From contig NZ_JAGPXE010000011.1 in NCBI RefSeq assembly GCF_018070075.1, positions 1 through 64,000 on the forward strand: a stretch of 64,000 nt of DNA, written 5' to 3'. Below, piece after piece: positions 9,175-18,326 of this stretch. Below the pieces are notes generated by a model. It worked only from the letters and a program-made list of their open reading frames with translations. It had not been told where the DNA came from and searched no databases. Positions within the stretch are counted from its first letter, which is position 1; the number at the start of each line of letters is the position of its first letter. The stretch is from Saccharopolyspora endophytica. Its GTDB lineage: Bacteria > Actinomycetota > Actinomycetes > Mycobacteriales > Pseudonocardiaceae. Both the position numbers and the translations under genes were made by a program.

Positions 9175-9648
9175 TTACGCGGTGAGCATCCGGGCGGGCT
9201 CGCGCTCACGCACGGCGGCCGTGATCGTCGTGCAGGAAGCCAGCTGAGGTGCACGGTGCAGCGCCACATCCGGGCTGCCGGCGCGCACGGCCCGCTCGAC
9301 GGCCGGTTGACCGGCGATCAGGACGATCCGCAGCCCTCGATGGGGCGCGTAGGTGTTCGCCGCGGAGAGCAGCTCCAGCCCGGCGACGCCGAGGAAGGTG
9401 ACCGCCGTGAAGTCGAGGACGATCGACGAGTGTTCGCCCTGCAGCGCGGGCCAGAGCAGACCCGCCAGCTCGGCGGCGTTGCTGGAATCGATGTCACCCG
9501 CTGCGGTCCGCACCGTCAGATCCGCGCGCGGGCGGGTCAGCTGCAGGCGCAAGCCGGGCGTCCGGGACATCTCGGCGGTAGGAACGGTGCCTCGTTCGTC
9601 GAAGGTGACCAGCGCCGCGTCCTGGACGCGGGTTCGTGCTGCGGTCAT
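9175..9648 (-). CDS. STAS-domain protein (anti-sigma factor antagonist-like)
   Basis: A 157-residue protein with a STAS fold: LTRPRADLTVRTAAGDIDSSNA, then SSIVLDFTAVTFLGVAGLELLSAAN. The phosphorylatable Ser/Thr of classical SpoIIAA antagonists falls in the FTAVTFLGVAGL segment. Such proteins bind anti-sigma kinases and release stress sigma factors. A longer reading frame extends to 9909, but the ATG at 9648 has GGGAG seven bases upstream and gives a normal-length protein. No kinase or sigma factor gene is adjacent, so its partner is elsewhere. Confidence 0.75.
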   Translation of the reverse strand: MTAARTRVQDAALVTFDERGTVPTAEMSRTPGLRLQLTRPRADLTVRTAAGDIDSSNAAELAGLLWPALQGEHSSIVLDFTAVTFLGVAGLELLSAANTYAPHRGLRIVLIAGQPAVERAVRAGSPDVALHRAPQLASCTTITAAVREREPARMLTA

Positions 9649-9791
9649 GTGCTGCTCCCGAAGGTCGAGGAACCGGCCGGGCAGGCGTGGTCGTGGGGCG
9701 AATCGACGAGGGGAGTAACCGCGAAACTCCGACGCTGCGTCGCCTGAACCGTGATTCCTCTGCTCAACCGGCAAGTCCCATGATACGCCGC

Positions 9792-10364
9792 TCATTCGGG
9801 TTCGAAGCCCGGCGGAAGTGCGCCCGGTCGCGCCTGATCGAGGTCCGCGGGCCGGAGGCGGTACAGCTGCATGGGCTGCCCGAAGTACTTGGCGGTTTCG
9901 CCCACCCACTCCATGCCGTTGCGTCGGATCGCCGACACCGCGCGCGCGTTCTCCGGCCGGACGACGGCGTAGAGCTCATCGGCGTCGTGGCTGAAGGCCC
10001 ACCGCGCCATCGCGTAGGTCGCCTCGCTGGCGTAGCCCTGCTTCCACGCCGCGGGGTGCAGCTGCCACCCCAGTTCGAGGTCCTCGCCGCCCGGAGGCAG
10101 CGGCAGCAGCGTCCCACCACCGATCACCGCGGCGTCCTCGCGTCGCTCGACGCACCACCGGCCGGTGGGAGGTTCCGCGCGCAGGTCCTCGACGATCCAC
10201 TGCCGCAGCAGCACCCGCATCGCCGCCAGGTCCGGAACTCGGTCCATGATCGGGCTCAACCAGCGGGCGACCTCGGCGTGCCCGAAGACCTCGAAGGCCG
10301 CGGGCACGTCCTCCAACTCCCAGCTCCGCAGGACCAACCGGTCCGTGACCAGGCGTTCAGCCAT
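9792..10364 (-). CDS. GNAT-family N-acetyltransferase (RimJ/RimL type)
   Basis: A 190-residue acetyltransferase. It begins with the RimJ/RimL opening LVTDRLVLRSWELEDVPAAF. The acetyl-CoA binding region is WQLHPAAWKQGYASEATYAM, followed by VVRPENARAVSAIRRNGMEW. Members acetylate the amino group of ribosomal proteins or small amines; this one cannot be assigned a substrate. It is divergent from the DUF5994-like gene, with a shared 197-bp promoter region that contains an inverted repeat. Confidence 0.88.
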   Translation of the reverse strand: MAERLVTDRLVLRSWELEDVPAAFEVFGHAEVARWLSPIMDRVPDLAAMRVLLRQWIVEDLRAEPPTGRWCVERREDAAVIGGGTLLPLPPGGEDLELGWQLHPAAWKQGYASEATYAMARWAFSHDADELYAVVRPENARAVSAIRRNGMEWVGETAKYFGQPMQLYRLRPADLDQARPGALPPGFEPE

Positions 10365-10424
10365 GTCGCCAGCCTACGCCGCACCTGTCGACCGGCAGGC
10401 TTGGCGAACCCGCCGGAACCGGTG

Positions 10425-10469
10425 CCTTGATCAGGCGAAAACCCTGATCAAGGATATCCGGCGTAGGCT
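10425..10469. promoter_or_regulatory. Inverted repeat overlapping a putative promoter, GNAT/DUF5994 region
   Basis: CCTTGATCAGG (10425-10435) and its exact complement (10443-10453) are separated by 7 bases. A TAGGCT -10-like hexamer follows at 10464-10469, oriented toward the DUF5994 gene. The repeat would therefore overlap the -35 region, as an operator should. It could alternatively be an RNA hairpin. Confidence 0.4.
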
Positions 10470-10561
10470 GGGATCAACGAGGTTCTCGGCAACGTGAGCG
10501 GTCCAGCGCGCAGTCCCGGGGGTCAGAACCGGTCGTTCACCGACCGGAAAGGAGTTCCACC

Positions 10562-11044
10562 ATGGGACCCGACCTACACCCGGGAAGCGCAACGCGCCTC
10601 ACCCTCAAGCCCGCAACCGGCTCGCGGGGGTTCGTCGACGGCGCCTGGTGGCCGCGTTCGACGAACCCGACGACGGAGTTCACGTCGCTGCTCACCGCGC
10701 TCATGGCCACCTCGGGGCCGATGACCCGGCTCGCCTACAACCTGACCGCGTGGGACCCGGCCCCCAGGAAGCTCCGCGTCCAGGGGCACCAGGTGCGCCT
10801 CGAAGGCTTCCGCACGCTCGACCGGCGCACGATCGGCCTGACGGATTCGAGCGGGCACCACGTGGTGCTTCTGCTCATCCCCGCCGACACGACCGAACTT
10901 CGCGGGAACGCGGCGCTGGCGAGGGCGGCCGAGCGCCACAACGTCGCCTCCCCCACCGAGCTGCTGGCCGACGACCCGATGCCGATCGAGGAGTCATCCG
11001 AAGCCCGTTGGGAGACCGAAGGCGGTCACCTCCTCCCGGCCTGA
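10562..11044 (+). CDS. DUF5994-like protein of unknown function
   Basis: A 160-residue cytoplasmic protein with a strong ribosome-binding site (GGAAAGGAG). It has the features I associate with the actinobacterial DUF5994 family: RLTLKPATGSRGFVDGAWWP near the N-terminus, then YNLTAWDPAPRKL and a middle beta-rich segment (HHVVLLLIPADT). No catalytic motif, signal peptide or membrane segment is seen. These proteins are common in several copies in actinomycetes and have no assigned role. Family naming is from memory. Confidence 0.7.
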   Translation: MGPDLHPGSATRLTLKPATGSRGFVDGAWWPRSTNPTTEFTSLLTALMATSGPMTRLAYNLTAWDPAPRKLRVQGHQVRLEGFRTLDRRTIGLTDSSGHHVVLLLIPADTTELRGNAALARAAERHNVASPTELLADDPMPIEESSEARWETEGGHLLPA

Positions 11045-11203
11045 CGGATCAACGCACTCCCGGATGTCCGTCCACATGAGACGCCGTGGGCGGAGTTCCT
11101 GCGGCGCCGGGTCGTCCAGGAGTAGTAGGGCGGAACTGTCCCAAAGTGCTAGCTGATCCGGCCTCGCGGTCGATCCGCAGCACCGGCGGCGAGTGCGACG
11201 GTC

Positions 11204-12403
11204 GTGCACGTGAATTCGACGACGCAGATCATCACCAGCCAACAAGACCCTCCGAAGCGGGCGAACCAGGTCAGGCTGGTGGGCCTGGACGTGGCGCGGG
11301 GGCTCGCGGTGTTCGGCATGTTCGCCGCGCACGTCATGCCACCCACCGCCTGGCCGTCCGCACTCGCGGCCGGCCGCGCGGCGGCGCTGTTCGCGGTGCT
11401 CGCCGGGGTGTCGATCGCGCTGCTCAGCGGCGGATCTCAGCCCTTCGACGGGACTCGGATGCGCAGCTCCCGGGTGCGCATCGCCCTCCGCGCGGTCCTG
11501 CTGTTCCTGCTCGGCACGGCTCTGACCACGCTTCAGGTGCCCGCGATGGTGATCCTGGCGTTCTACGGGGTGCTGTTCCTGCTCTCGATCCCGCTGCTGC
11601 GGCTGCGCGCGGGTGCGCTGGCGATCCTGGCCGCGGTGCTCGCGATCGGCGCACCGCTGCTGTCGTTCGCGCTGCGCAGCGGCATGGAGATCAACCAGCT
11701 CGGATACGCACCGAACTTCGGCGACTTCGGTTCGGCGGACGGGCTGTGGACCGTCTTCCACGGTCTGCTGCTCACCGGCGCGTACCCGGTGCTGACCTGG
11801 CTGCCGTTCCTGCTCATCGGCATGGCGCTGGGCAGGCTCGACCTGCTCGCGGTGCGCGGCGAGCTGATCGCCTCGGGCGTGGGACTGGGAATCCTCGGCT
11901 ACGGCGGCTCGTGGGTCGCGATGAACGTCCTCGGCGGCGAGGAGAGCCTGCTCTCGACGCTGCCGGACGGGCTCCCGCCGGAGATCCTCGACGCGGTCCT
12001 GTCGTCCAGCCTGGGGACGGCACCGACCACCTCCGCGGCCTGGCTGCTCACCGCCTCCGCGCACAGCGGCACCCCGTTCGAGATCATCGGTGCCGGCGGG
12101 GTCGCCATCGCGGTGATCGGGCTGTGCCTGTTCGGTCAGCGACTGCGCCGGCTGCTGCTGCCGATCTCGTCGGTCGGGGCGCTCGCACTGACCTCCTACG
12201 CCGGCCACCTGCTCGTCCTGAAGGCCTTCGGACCCGAGCAGCTGGGACGGATGAGCGCCGAGAACCCCTACCTCCCCTGGCTGGTCCTGATCGCCGCGAC
12301 GATGCTGATCACGACCGCCTGGCGAGTGCTGCTGCACCGCGGCCCGCTGGAATGGGCGCTCCACCACGCCTCCACGGCCCCCACCCGCCTGCTCACGCGC
12401 TGA
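11204..12403 (+). CDS. DUF418/YeiB-type multipass membrane protein
   Basis: About 399 residues with roughly ten hydrophobic segments. The N-terminal signature RLVGLDVARGLAVFGMFAAH matches the DUF1624/HGSNAT-like start, and the C-terminal part (SYAGHLLVLKAFG, PLEWALHHAS) is typical of DUF418. The family resembles membrane acyltransferases, but the function of bacterial members is not settled. The start is uncertain: GTG at 11204 or GTG at 11210, both with poor ribosome-binding sites. Confidence 0.75.
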   Translation: MHVNSTTQIITSQQDPPKRANQVRLVGLDVARGLAVFGMFAAHVMPPTAWPSALAAGRAAALFAVLAGVSIALLSGGSQPFDGTRMRSSRVRIALRAVLLFLLGTALTTLQVPAMVILAFYGVLFLLSIPLLRLRAGALAILAAVLAIGAPLLSFALRSGMEINQLGYAPNFGDFGSADGLWTVFHGLLLTGAYPVLTWLPFLLIGMALGRLDLLAVRGELIASGVGLGILGYGGSWVAMNVLGGEESLLSTLPDGLPPEILDAVLSSSLGTAPTTSAAWLLTASAHSGTPFEIIGAGGVAIAVIGLCLFGQRLRRLLLPISSVGALALTSYAGHLLVLKAFGPEQLGRMSAENPYLPWLVLIAATMLITTAWRVLLHRGPLEWALHHASTAPTRLLTR

Positions 12404-12420
12404 ACGCCACCACGAACACC

Positions 12421-12457
12421 GGCCGGGGCCGCGGGATTCACCTCCCAGACCCCGGCC
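12421..12457 (+). terminator. Probable terminator after the DUF418 gene
   Basis: GGCCGGGG (12421-12428) and CCCCGGCC (12450-12457) form an 8-bp G+C stem with a 21-nt loop about 18 bases after the stop. Confidence 0.5.
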
Positions 12458-12563
12458 TGGTCGCGTGTTCGGCGGATTGATTTCATTCTTCACTGAAGCA
12501 ATAGCTGCGGCGGATGGGGTCATTCCGACGATCCAGTGAGGCGGGCCACTCGTGTTGGCTTTT

Positions 12564-12577
12564 ATGTCCTAGGACAT
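12564..12577. promoter_or_regulatory. Perfect 14-bp palindrome upstream of the MocR gene
   Basis: ATGTCCTAGGACAT is a perfect palindrome inside an AT-rich pocket, 14 bases before the GTG start of the MocR-type regulator. GntR/MocR proteins often autoregulate through such sites. It is the most obvious operator candidate for the MocR-dapA-like-MFS operon. Confidence 0.5.
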
Positions 12578-12591
12578 TTACCGTCGGCGGG

Positions 12592-13923
12592 GTGGCGCGA
12601 CGAGGACATCCCGAGGCGATCTCCGGATCCAGTGCTGCGGAGATCGTCGAGTCGATCCGCAGGTTGATCGACTCCGGTGGTCTGGCGCAGGGTGCTGCCC
12701 TGCCGCCGATCCGCGGGCTCGCCACCGAGTTGGGGGTCAACCGCAACACGGTCGCGTCCGCCTACGCGCAGTTGGCCGCGGCGGGGCTGGTCGAGACGCG
12801 GCGTCGCGGTGGAACCGTCGTGCTCGGGGTTCCCGCGCTGGACGGCGAGGGGCGCAGCGCCTCCCGCGAGCTGATCAACCTCTCCGACGGCAATCCGGCG
12901 GTCGAGTTCCTGCCCGACCCGCGGACGGCCTTCGGAGCCGGGTACGAGCCCGCGCTGTACGGGCATCCGCCGATCAACGAGCGCCTGGCGGCGTGGGTCG
13001 ATTCGGAGATGGCTCCCGACGTCGGGTCCGTTCCACGCGGGCTCGTGCTCACCCACGGCGCGGCCGACGCGGTGGAGCGCCTGCTCGGCGCGCACCTCAC
13101 CCGCGGTGATGCGGTGGCCGTCGAAGATCCGTGCTTCCTGTCGAGCATCGGCACGATGCGGCTCAACGGCTACCGGAGCATCCCGGTACCCGTGGACGCG
13201 GACGGGATGACGCCGGACGGGCTGTCCCGGGCGTTGGAAGCCGGTGTTCGGGCCGTCGTGTGCACGCCGCGGGCGCACAACCCGACCGGCGCGAGCCTCA
13301 CCGGCGCACGCGCCGAGGAGTTGCGGGAACTGCTGGCCCGGTACCCCGAGGTGCTGGTCATCGAGGACGACCACTTCTCCGCGATCTCGGCCCGGCCCTA
13401 CCACCGCATCACCCCGGCGAGCGCGCCGCGCTGGGCGCTGGTGCGGTCGATGTCGAAGTTCCTCGGACCGGACCTGCGGCTGGCGTTCGTGCTGTCCGAT
13501 GAGGACAGTGCTGCGCAGTTGAGCGCGCGGCTGAGCTCGACGGCGGGCTGGATCAGCCACGCCCTGCAGCACATCGTGGCAACGATGCTGCACGACGAGG
13601 GAACCGCCCGGCTGCTGCGGCGCGCCCGCGACTCCTACGCCGAGCGCCTGCGCTCGCTGACCGGCGCGTTGCACGAGCACGGCATCTCCCTGCCACCGGA
13701 CCGCGACGGGCTCAACGCCTGGATTCCGGTGGGACGAGGGGAAAAGCGGCTGATCGACGCGCTGGCCCTGCGCGGCTGGGCGGTGCGCGGCGGCTCCGAC
13801 TTCGCGGTCACCGAACGCGGCGCGGGAGCGCTGCGGGTGACCACCTCGAACATCGGCCCGCAGCAAGCGGAGGCGTTCGCCGCCGACCTCGCCGCGGTCC
13901 TGGGCCCGAAGAGGCGAACCTGA
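12592..13923 (+). CDS. MocR-type regulator (GntR winged helix fused to PLP aminotransferase fold)
   Basis: A 443-residue protein. Residues about 10-75 form a GntR-type winged helix (IVESIRRLIDSGGLAQGAAL, LATELGVNRNTVASAYAQLA). The rest is a fold-type I aminotransferase domain with the PLP lysine in VRSMSKFLGPDLRLAF and the Asp/Tyr pocket region VIEDDHFSAI. MocR proteins use PLP or an amino-acid adduct as signal rather than as an active enzyme. The GTG at 12592 is preferred to an upstream in-frame start at 12514, which would read through the palindrome. DapA-like and MFS genes follow closely in the same direction. Confidence 0.82.
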   Translation: MARRGHPEAISGSSAAEIVESIRRLIDSGGLAQGAALPPIRGLATELGVNRNTVASAYAQLAAAGLVETRRRGGTVVLGVPALDGEGRSASRELINLSDGNPAVEFLPDPRTAFGAGYEPALYGHPPINERLAAWVDSEMAPDVGSVPRGLVLTHGAADAVERLLGAHLTRGDAVAVEDPCFLSSIGTMRLNGYRSIPVPVDADGMTPDGLSRALEAGVRAVVCTPRAHNPTGASLTGARAEELRELLARYPEVLVIEDDHFSAISARPYHRITPASAPRWALVRSMSKFLGPDLRLAFVLSDEDSAAQLSARLSSTAGWISHALQHIVATMLHDEGTARLLRRARDSYAERLRSLTGALHEHGISLPPDRDGLNAWIPVGRGEKRLIDALALRGWAVRGGSDFAVTERGAGALRVTTSNIGPQQAEAFAADLAAVLGPKRRT

Positions 13924-13973
13924 ACGGTCCGCTCCGGACGCCACGAACACCCGCCTGACCCCACGGAGGATCC

Positions 13974-14861
13974 ATGTTCACCGGTCTCAGCGCGTTCCCA
14001 CTCACGCCCGTCACCGACCGCGGCATCGACGAGGAGGTGTTCGCCGGACTCGTCGAGCGGCTGTCCGCCGCGGGCGTTGACTCGATCACCGCGCTCGGCT
14101 CCACCGGCTCGTACCCGTACCTGGACCGCGCCGAGCGCGCTCGCGCGGCGCGGCTGGCCGTCGAGCACTCCGGAACGACACCGGTGATCGTCGGCATCGG
14201 GTCGGTGCGCACCCGCGACGTCCTCGAGCTCGCCGAGGACGCCCAGGAGGCGGGCGCTTCCGGCGTGCTGCTGGCGCCGGTGTCCTACCAGGCGCTCACC
14301 GAGGACGAGGTGTTCGGGCTCTACGAGGACGTCACCGCCGAGCTGTCGGTTCCGCTGGCGGTCTACGACAACCCCGGAACCACGCACTTCACCTTCACCG
14401 ACGACCTCTACGCCCGCATCGCCGCACTGCCCCACGTCGCCTCCATCAAGATTCCCGGGGTACCGGCCGACCCCGGAGCGGCCGCGGACCGCGTCTCCGC
14501 TCTCCGCGCGCTGCTGCCGTCGGTGACGATCGGCGTCAGCGGAGATCCGCTGGCCGCAACAGGTCTCAACGCCGGGTGCCACGCCTGGTACTCCGTCGTG
14601 GCCGGGACGCTGCCCGAACCCGCCTTGGCGATCACCCGCGCGGCCGAGGCCGGCGACGCGAACTCCGCGGACGCGGAATCCCAGCGGCTGCAACCGCTCT
14701 GGGAGCTGTTCGGCCGCCACGGCAGCCTCCGCGTGGTCTCGGCGATCGCCGAGATCCTCGGTCTCGTGGGACATCCCAACCTGCCGCGCCCGCTGCGCGA
14801 ACTGCCCGGCGACGATCGCGCCGCGGTCGCCCGGGTCGTCCAGCAACTCGACCTCCGCTGA
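13974..14861 (+). CDS. DapA/NanA-family pyruvate-dependent aldolase or synthase
   Basis: A 295-residue class I (Schiff-base) TIM-barrel lyase. The glycine-rich carboxylate-binding turn is ALGSTGSYPYL. The catalytic tyrosine is in PLAVYDNPGTTHF and the Schiff-base lysine in VASIKIPGVP. The motif GSTGSY differs from the GTTGE of true dihydrodipicolinate synthases, so lysine biosynthesis is unlikely; a keto-acid or sugar-acid aldolase is more probable. GGAGG lies 3 bases before the ATG. It sits 50 bp after the MocR regulator and 17 bp before an MFS gene, forming a regulator-enzyme-transporter operon. Confidence 0.85.
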   Translation: MFTGLSAFPLTPVTDRGIDEEVFAGLVERLSAAGVDSITALGSTGSYPYLDRAERARAARLAVEHSGTTPVIVGIGSVRTRDVLELAEDAQEAGASGVLLAPVSYQALTEDEVFGLYEDVTAELSVPLAVYDNPGTTHFTFTDDLYARIAALPHVASIKIPGVPADPGAAADRVSALRALLPSVTIGVSGDPLAATGLNAGCHAWYSVVAGTLPEPALAITRAAEAGDANSADAESQRLQPLWELFGRHGSLRVVSAIAEILGLVGHPNLPRPLRELPGDDRAAVARVVQQLDLR

Positions 14862-14878
14862 GGGTGGCTCGGGAGGCG

Positions 14879-16069
14879 ATGACCGAGGCGAGCACGACCA
14901 CGCGCAGCGCGCTGCTGCGGTACGTCCTGGCCGCGACGCTGGCGCGCACGGCCGACGGAGGCGCGGTCGTGGCCATCGTCCTGCTCGTCACCACCAGCGG
15001 AGATCCGGGCTGGCTGGCCGGTGCGCTCGGCGCCTGCATCACCGCACCGCACCTGCTCGGCCCCTTCGTCGCCCGCAGCCTCGACACGGCACGCGACGGA
15101 CGTCGCGTCATCGCGCTGGCGAGCGTGGTCCACGGTGCCGCGCTCGCCGCGGCGGTCCTGCTCCACCCCGTGGCGCACGCGATCGTGCCCGCGGTCCTGC
15201 TCATCGCCTCCGGTCTGCTCGGCCCGCTGCTGACCGGAGGCATCAGCAGCCGGCTGCCCGCCATCGCCGGTCCCAGCCGCACCAGCCAACGCCGGGCGCA
15301 GGGGTGGGACGTCGCCACCTACGGCATCGGCGGAACCGTCGGGCCGAGCGTCGTGGCAGCGGTCTCCGCGTGGTCCTCACCGCTGACCGCCGCTCTGGTG
15401 CTGGCCGCCGGAACCTCGATCGCCGCGGCTTTCGTGATGCTGCTGCCGCCCGCACCACCGGCGGCCGACGCCCGGGACGTGCCGCGTCCGGCGCGCACGC
15501 TGGCGGTGATGCTCTCCACCGGCCCGCTGCGCCGGACCCTCTACCTGACCATGATCGTCGCGTTCAGCGTGGCGGCCCTGCCCATCACCGCGGTCGCGAG
15601 CACCGGCCTGCTCGGCACCGACGCCGCGGCCGCCGGAATCCTCACCGCCGCTTACGGATCGGGCAACCTCGCCGGATCCGTCGGGGTCATGGTCCGCCCG
15701 CTCGAAGGCAACGCGGACCGGCTCATGACCCGGCTGGCCGTCGTCGTGGCCCTCACCCTCGTCGCGGTCGTCCTCGCCCCCTCCTTCGTCCTCGCCACCG
15801 CGGCCTACGCGGCCGCCGGCATCGCCAACGCCTACTTCTTCGCAGCGACCCTCGCGGCCCGCAACGAGTTCGCCCCTCCCGAGATGCGCGGCCAGGTCTT
15901 CGTCTGGACCGGCGCGCTCAAGATCACCGCCGGGTCCGCGGGCACAGCGCTCGCCGGAACCATCATGGGCCCCGCCGTCCAGCTGCCCCTCGCTCTCGCC
16001 ATCGCACTGACCACCGCAGCAGCCCTGGTCTCGACGACCGAGCGCAGCTGGGCACGATCGATCCGGTAG
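14879..16069 (+). CDS. MFS transporter in the MocR operon
   Basis: A 396-residue polytopic membrane protein with about 12 hydrophobic segments, for example VVAIVLLVTTSGDPGWLAGA and LPLALAIALTTAAALV. The loop SRLPAIAGPSRTSQRRAQGW sits between the early helices, as in MFS efflux proteins that resemble EntS. The ATG at 14879 follows GGGAGG with short spacing; an in-frame GTG at 14864 is an alternative start. It is 17 bp after the DapA-like gene and probably carries the substrate or product of that enzyme. Confidence 0.8.
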   Translation: MTEASTTTRSALLRYVLAATLARTADGGAVVAIVLLVTTSGDPGWLAGALGACITAPHLLGPFVARSLDTARDGRRVIALASVVHGAALAAAVLLHPVAHAIVPAVLLIASGLLGPLLTGGISSRLPAIAGPSRTSQRRAQGWDVATYGIGGTVGPSVVAAVSAWSSPLTAALVLAAGTSIAAAFVMLLPPAPPAADARDVPRPARTLAVMLSTGPLRRTLYLTMIVAFSVAALPITAVASTGLLGTDAAAAGILTAAYGSGNLAGSVGVMVRPLEGNADRLMTRLAVVVALTLVAVVLAPSFVLATAAYAAAGIANAYFFAATLAARNEFAPPEMRGQVFVWTGALKITAGSAGTALAGTIMGPAVQLPLALAIALTTAAALVSTTERSWARSIR

Positions 16070-16156
16070 GCGCCGACACCTCCGGAACCCTGGATCTTCG
16101 CGAGGCCGGAGTGGCATACTCCGCTCCCCGCCGGGAACCGATCGAGGGGAAGAGCG

Positions 16157-16954
16157 GTGGAAGAAGTTCCGAGTTGGGTTCCTTCGCAGATCGACTGGAA
16201 CCAGCCGAGCGTGGCGCGGATCTACGACTACGCCCTCGGTGGGGCGCACAACTTCGAAGCCGACCGACGGGCTCAGGACGCGACGCTCGAAGTCTTCCCG
16301 TACCTCAACGACGCGGCCAAGGCCAACCGCGCCTTCCTCCACCGCGCGCTCCGATTCTGCCTCGACCAGGGCATCCGGCAGTTCTTGGACCTCGGCTCCG
16401 GAATCCCGACGGTCGGCAACGTCCACGAGGTGGTCCAGGAGGTCGACCCCGAATCCCGCGTCGTCTACGTCGACCACGATCCCGTCGCCGTGACGCACGC
16501 CCGCAGCATGCTCACGGCCAACCCGCGCGTCGTCATCCTCGGCGAGGACATCCGCGCCCCGCACAAGATCCTCGAACACCCCGACACGCGGCGGCTCATC
16601 GACTTCCAGCAGCCCACGGCCCTGCTGATGGTCGGCATGCTCCACTACGTCAACGACGCGGCCTCACCCCGACGCCTGCTGCGCGAGTACCGGGCCGGCA
16701 TGGCTCCCGGCTCGTACCTGATCGCCTCGCACCTCACCAGCGACCTGCCCGAGATGCGAGCCGCGGCACCGTTCTTCGACGACAGCCGAAACCCGATGAC
16801 GCTCCGCAGCAAATCCGAGATCGAGGACCTGCTCGCTGACTTCGACCTCATCGACCCGGGCGTCGTCTACACCGTCGAGTGGCGGCCGGACACTCCCCCG
16901 GGCGACCACCCGGAACGCTCCGCCTGCTACGCCGCAGTAGCCCGCCAAGGCTGA
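16157..16954 (+). CDS. DUF574-type SAM-dependent methyltransferase
   Basis: A 265-residue protein of the actinobacterial S-adenosylmethionine methyltransferase family Pfam DUF574 (name from memory). Diagnostic pieces are QPSVARIYDYALGGAHNFEA at the N-terminus, the SAM-binding glycine motif FLDLGSGIPTVGNVHEV, VVYVDHDPVAVTHAR, and ALLMVGMLHYVND. Start is GTG with GAGGGGAAG upstream. The substrate is unknown; actinomycetes carry many paralogues. Confidence 0.85.
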   Translation: MEEVPSWVPSQIDWNQPSVARIYDYALGGAHNFEADRRAQDATLEVFPYLNDAAKANRAFLHRALRFCLDQGIRQFLDLGSGIPTVGNVHEVVQEVDPESRVVYVDHDPVAVTHARSMLTANPRVVILGEDIRAPHKILEHPDTRRLIDFQQPTALLMVGMLHYVNDAASPRRLLREYRAGMAPGSYLIASHLTSDLPEMRAAAPFFDDSRNPMTLRSKSEIEDLLADFDLIDPGVVYTVEWRPDTPPGDHPERSACYAAVARQG

Positions 16955-17023
16955 CCGCCGTCAGGTCGCCTCAGACTCCGAACCGTGCGTGTGGCGGCCG
17001 CATGCCGTTGCTCACGCAAGCCT

Positions 17024-18286
17024 CTAGCCCGGCGACGACTCGACGACCTCTTCTACCTCGGCGCGGCCCATTGCCTGAGCAACCCCGAGCAGTCTCGGAG
17101 CAGAGAGCAGGGCGATCGCCATGACTACGACGGCCGCACCGATGATGACCGCACGCAGCGAGGTCATCGCGGCGACGGGGCCCGCGAGTGCCGCACCCAG
17201 CGGCATCAGCCCCCACGCCAGTACCCGGTGCGCACTGGTCACTCGCCCCATCAGAGGTGGTGGTGTGAGTCGTTGGCGATTGGCCGAGGAAAGCACGTTC
17301 CACGCGCCAGCGCCGACGCCCATGACCAGGTACGCCACCCAGGCCGCCCACTGCGATCTGCCGACACCCAACGTCGCGATGCCGACGGCCAGGACGAAGA
17401 GAGCGCAGATCATCACTCTTCCACTGCCCCATCGCAGCGCCAGCTTGGAGGCGAGCGGCGCCGCAGCGAGGGCTCCAACGGCTGTGCACACGAGCAAGGT
17501 AGCGACCGATGCCACCGGAAGATGCAGCGATTCGATCGCATAGAGGAACGCCACGGCGTTGACGCCGCTAGTCAAGAACGCGGTCAGCCCTACGACGCCG
17601 ACCACCACCCGCAGTGTGCGCTGCCGCACGAGAAACCGCAGGCCTTCGAGGACCTCAGTGCGCAGCGCTGTGGTCTCCCGCTTCGCCGGTCGTTCGACGC
17701 GAACGCTCACGGTCGCCGCCAGGAGCCCCGCGACGACGAACGTGACTCCAACCGCCAGAAAGCAGAATTCCGGTTTCCACGCGAACAACCCTGCTGCGGC
17801 CAAGGGACCCGCGATTTCCACCCCCGCAGTCTCTGCACTCACCACGCGGCCGTTGGCGCGCTCCAGTTCGGACCGACCGGCCAACGCCACCAACAGTTTC
17901 TGCCCGGCCGAGTCCGCGAAGGTTTCCGCGCTGCTCAACATGAAGGCGGACACCGCCAAGACGGCGACGTTCGCGCTCCCCAACATGATCAACACGCCCA
18001 AGGACAACGTCAGGCCGCTACGGACCACGAGACTGACGATCAGGGTTGTCCGCGGAGACCACCGATCGACAAGCGCCCCAGCGAGCAGGGCCACGACCAA
18101 CCAGGGCAACACCGACGCGACCGCCACGATCGACACCGACAGCGGATCGCGAGTGCTCACCGCGGTGAACAACGGCAACGCTGCCGTGAGAACCCCGTCT
18201 CCGATCGACGAAGCACCCCATGACGCAAGGAGAACCCGGAACGCACGGCTCCGAAGGCCTGTCGCCGACGCACCCACTTCGCTCAT
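17024..18286 (-). CDS. MFS exporter at the end of the RiPP-like operon
   Basis: A 420-residue membrane protein with about 12 transmembrane stretches. It resembles the macrolide-efflux/EntS branch of MFS (SWGASSIGDGVLTAALPLF at the start, LAGALVDRWSPRTTLIVS as motif A, and QRLTPPPLMGRVTSAHRVLA in the second half). The ATG at 18286 with GGGGAACGAGG upstream is preferred to a GTG at 18304. It begins 40 bp after the DUF5825-like gene on the same strand. Its position makes it the likely exporter or self-resistance pump for the modified peptide. Base composition is visibly lower in G+C than in flanking genes. Confidence 0.82.
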   Translation of the reverse strand: MSEVGASATGLRSRAFRVLLASWGASSIGDGVLTAALPLFTAVSTRDPLSVSIVAVASVLPWLVVALLAGALVDRWSPRTTLIVSLVVRSGLTLSLGVLIMLGSANVAVLAVSAFMLSSAETFADSAGQKLLVALAGRSELERANGRVVSAETAGVEIAGPLAAAGLFAWKPEFCFLAVGVTFVVAGLLAATVSVRVERPAKRETTALRTEVLEGLRFLVRQRTLRVVVGVVGLTAFLTSGVNAVAFLYAIESLHLPVASVATLLVCTAVGALAAAPLASKLALRWGSGRVMICALFVLAVGIATLGVGRSQWAAWVAYLVMGVGAGAWNVLSSANRQRLTPPPLMGRVTSAHRVLAWGLMPLGAALAGPVAAMTSLRAVIIGAAVVVMAIALLSAPRLLGVAQAMGRAEVEEVVESSPG

Positions 18287-18326
18287 GCCTCGTTCCCCTT
18301 CCACTGGCCCACGCTGTTCACCGCGC

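Noticed and set aside
5354..9247. 1297-codon open frame on the plus strand opposite dnaE
   Set aside because: It is the mirror of dnaE in very high G+C DNA and its translation is Val/Arg/Gln-rich without any family motif.
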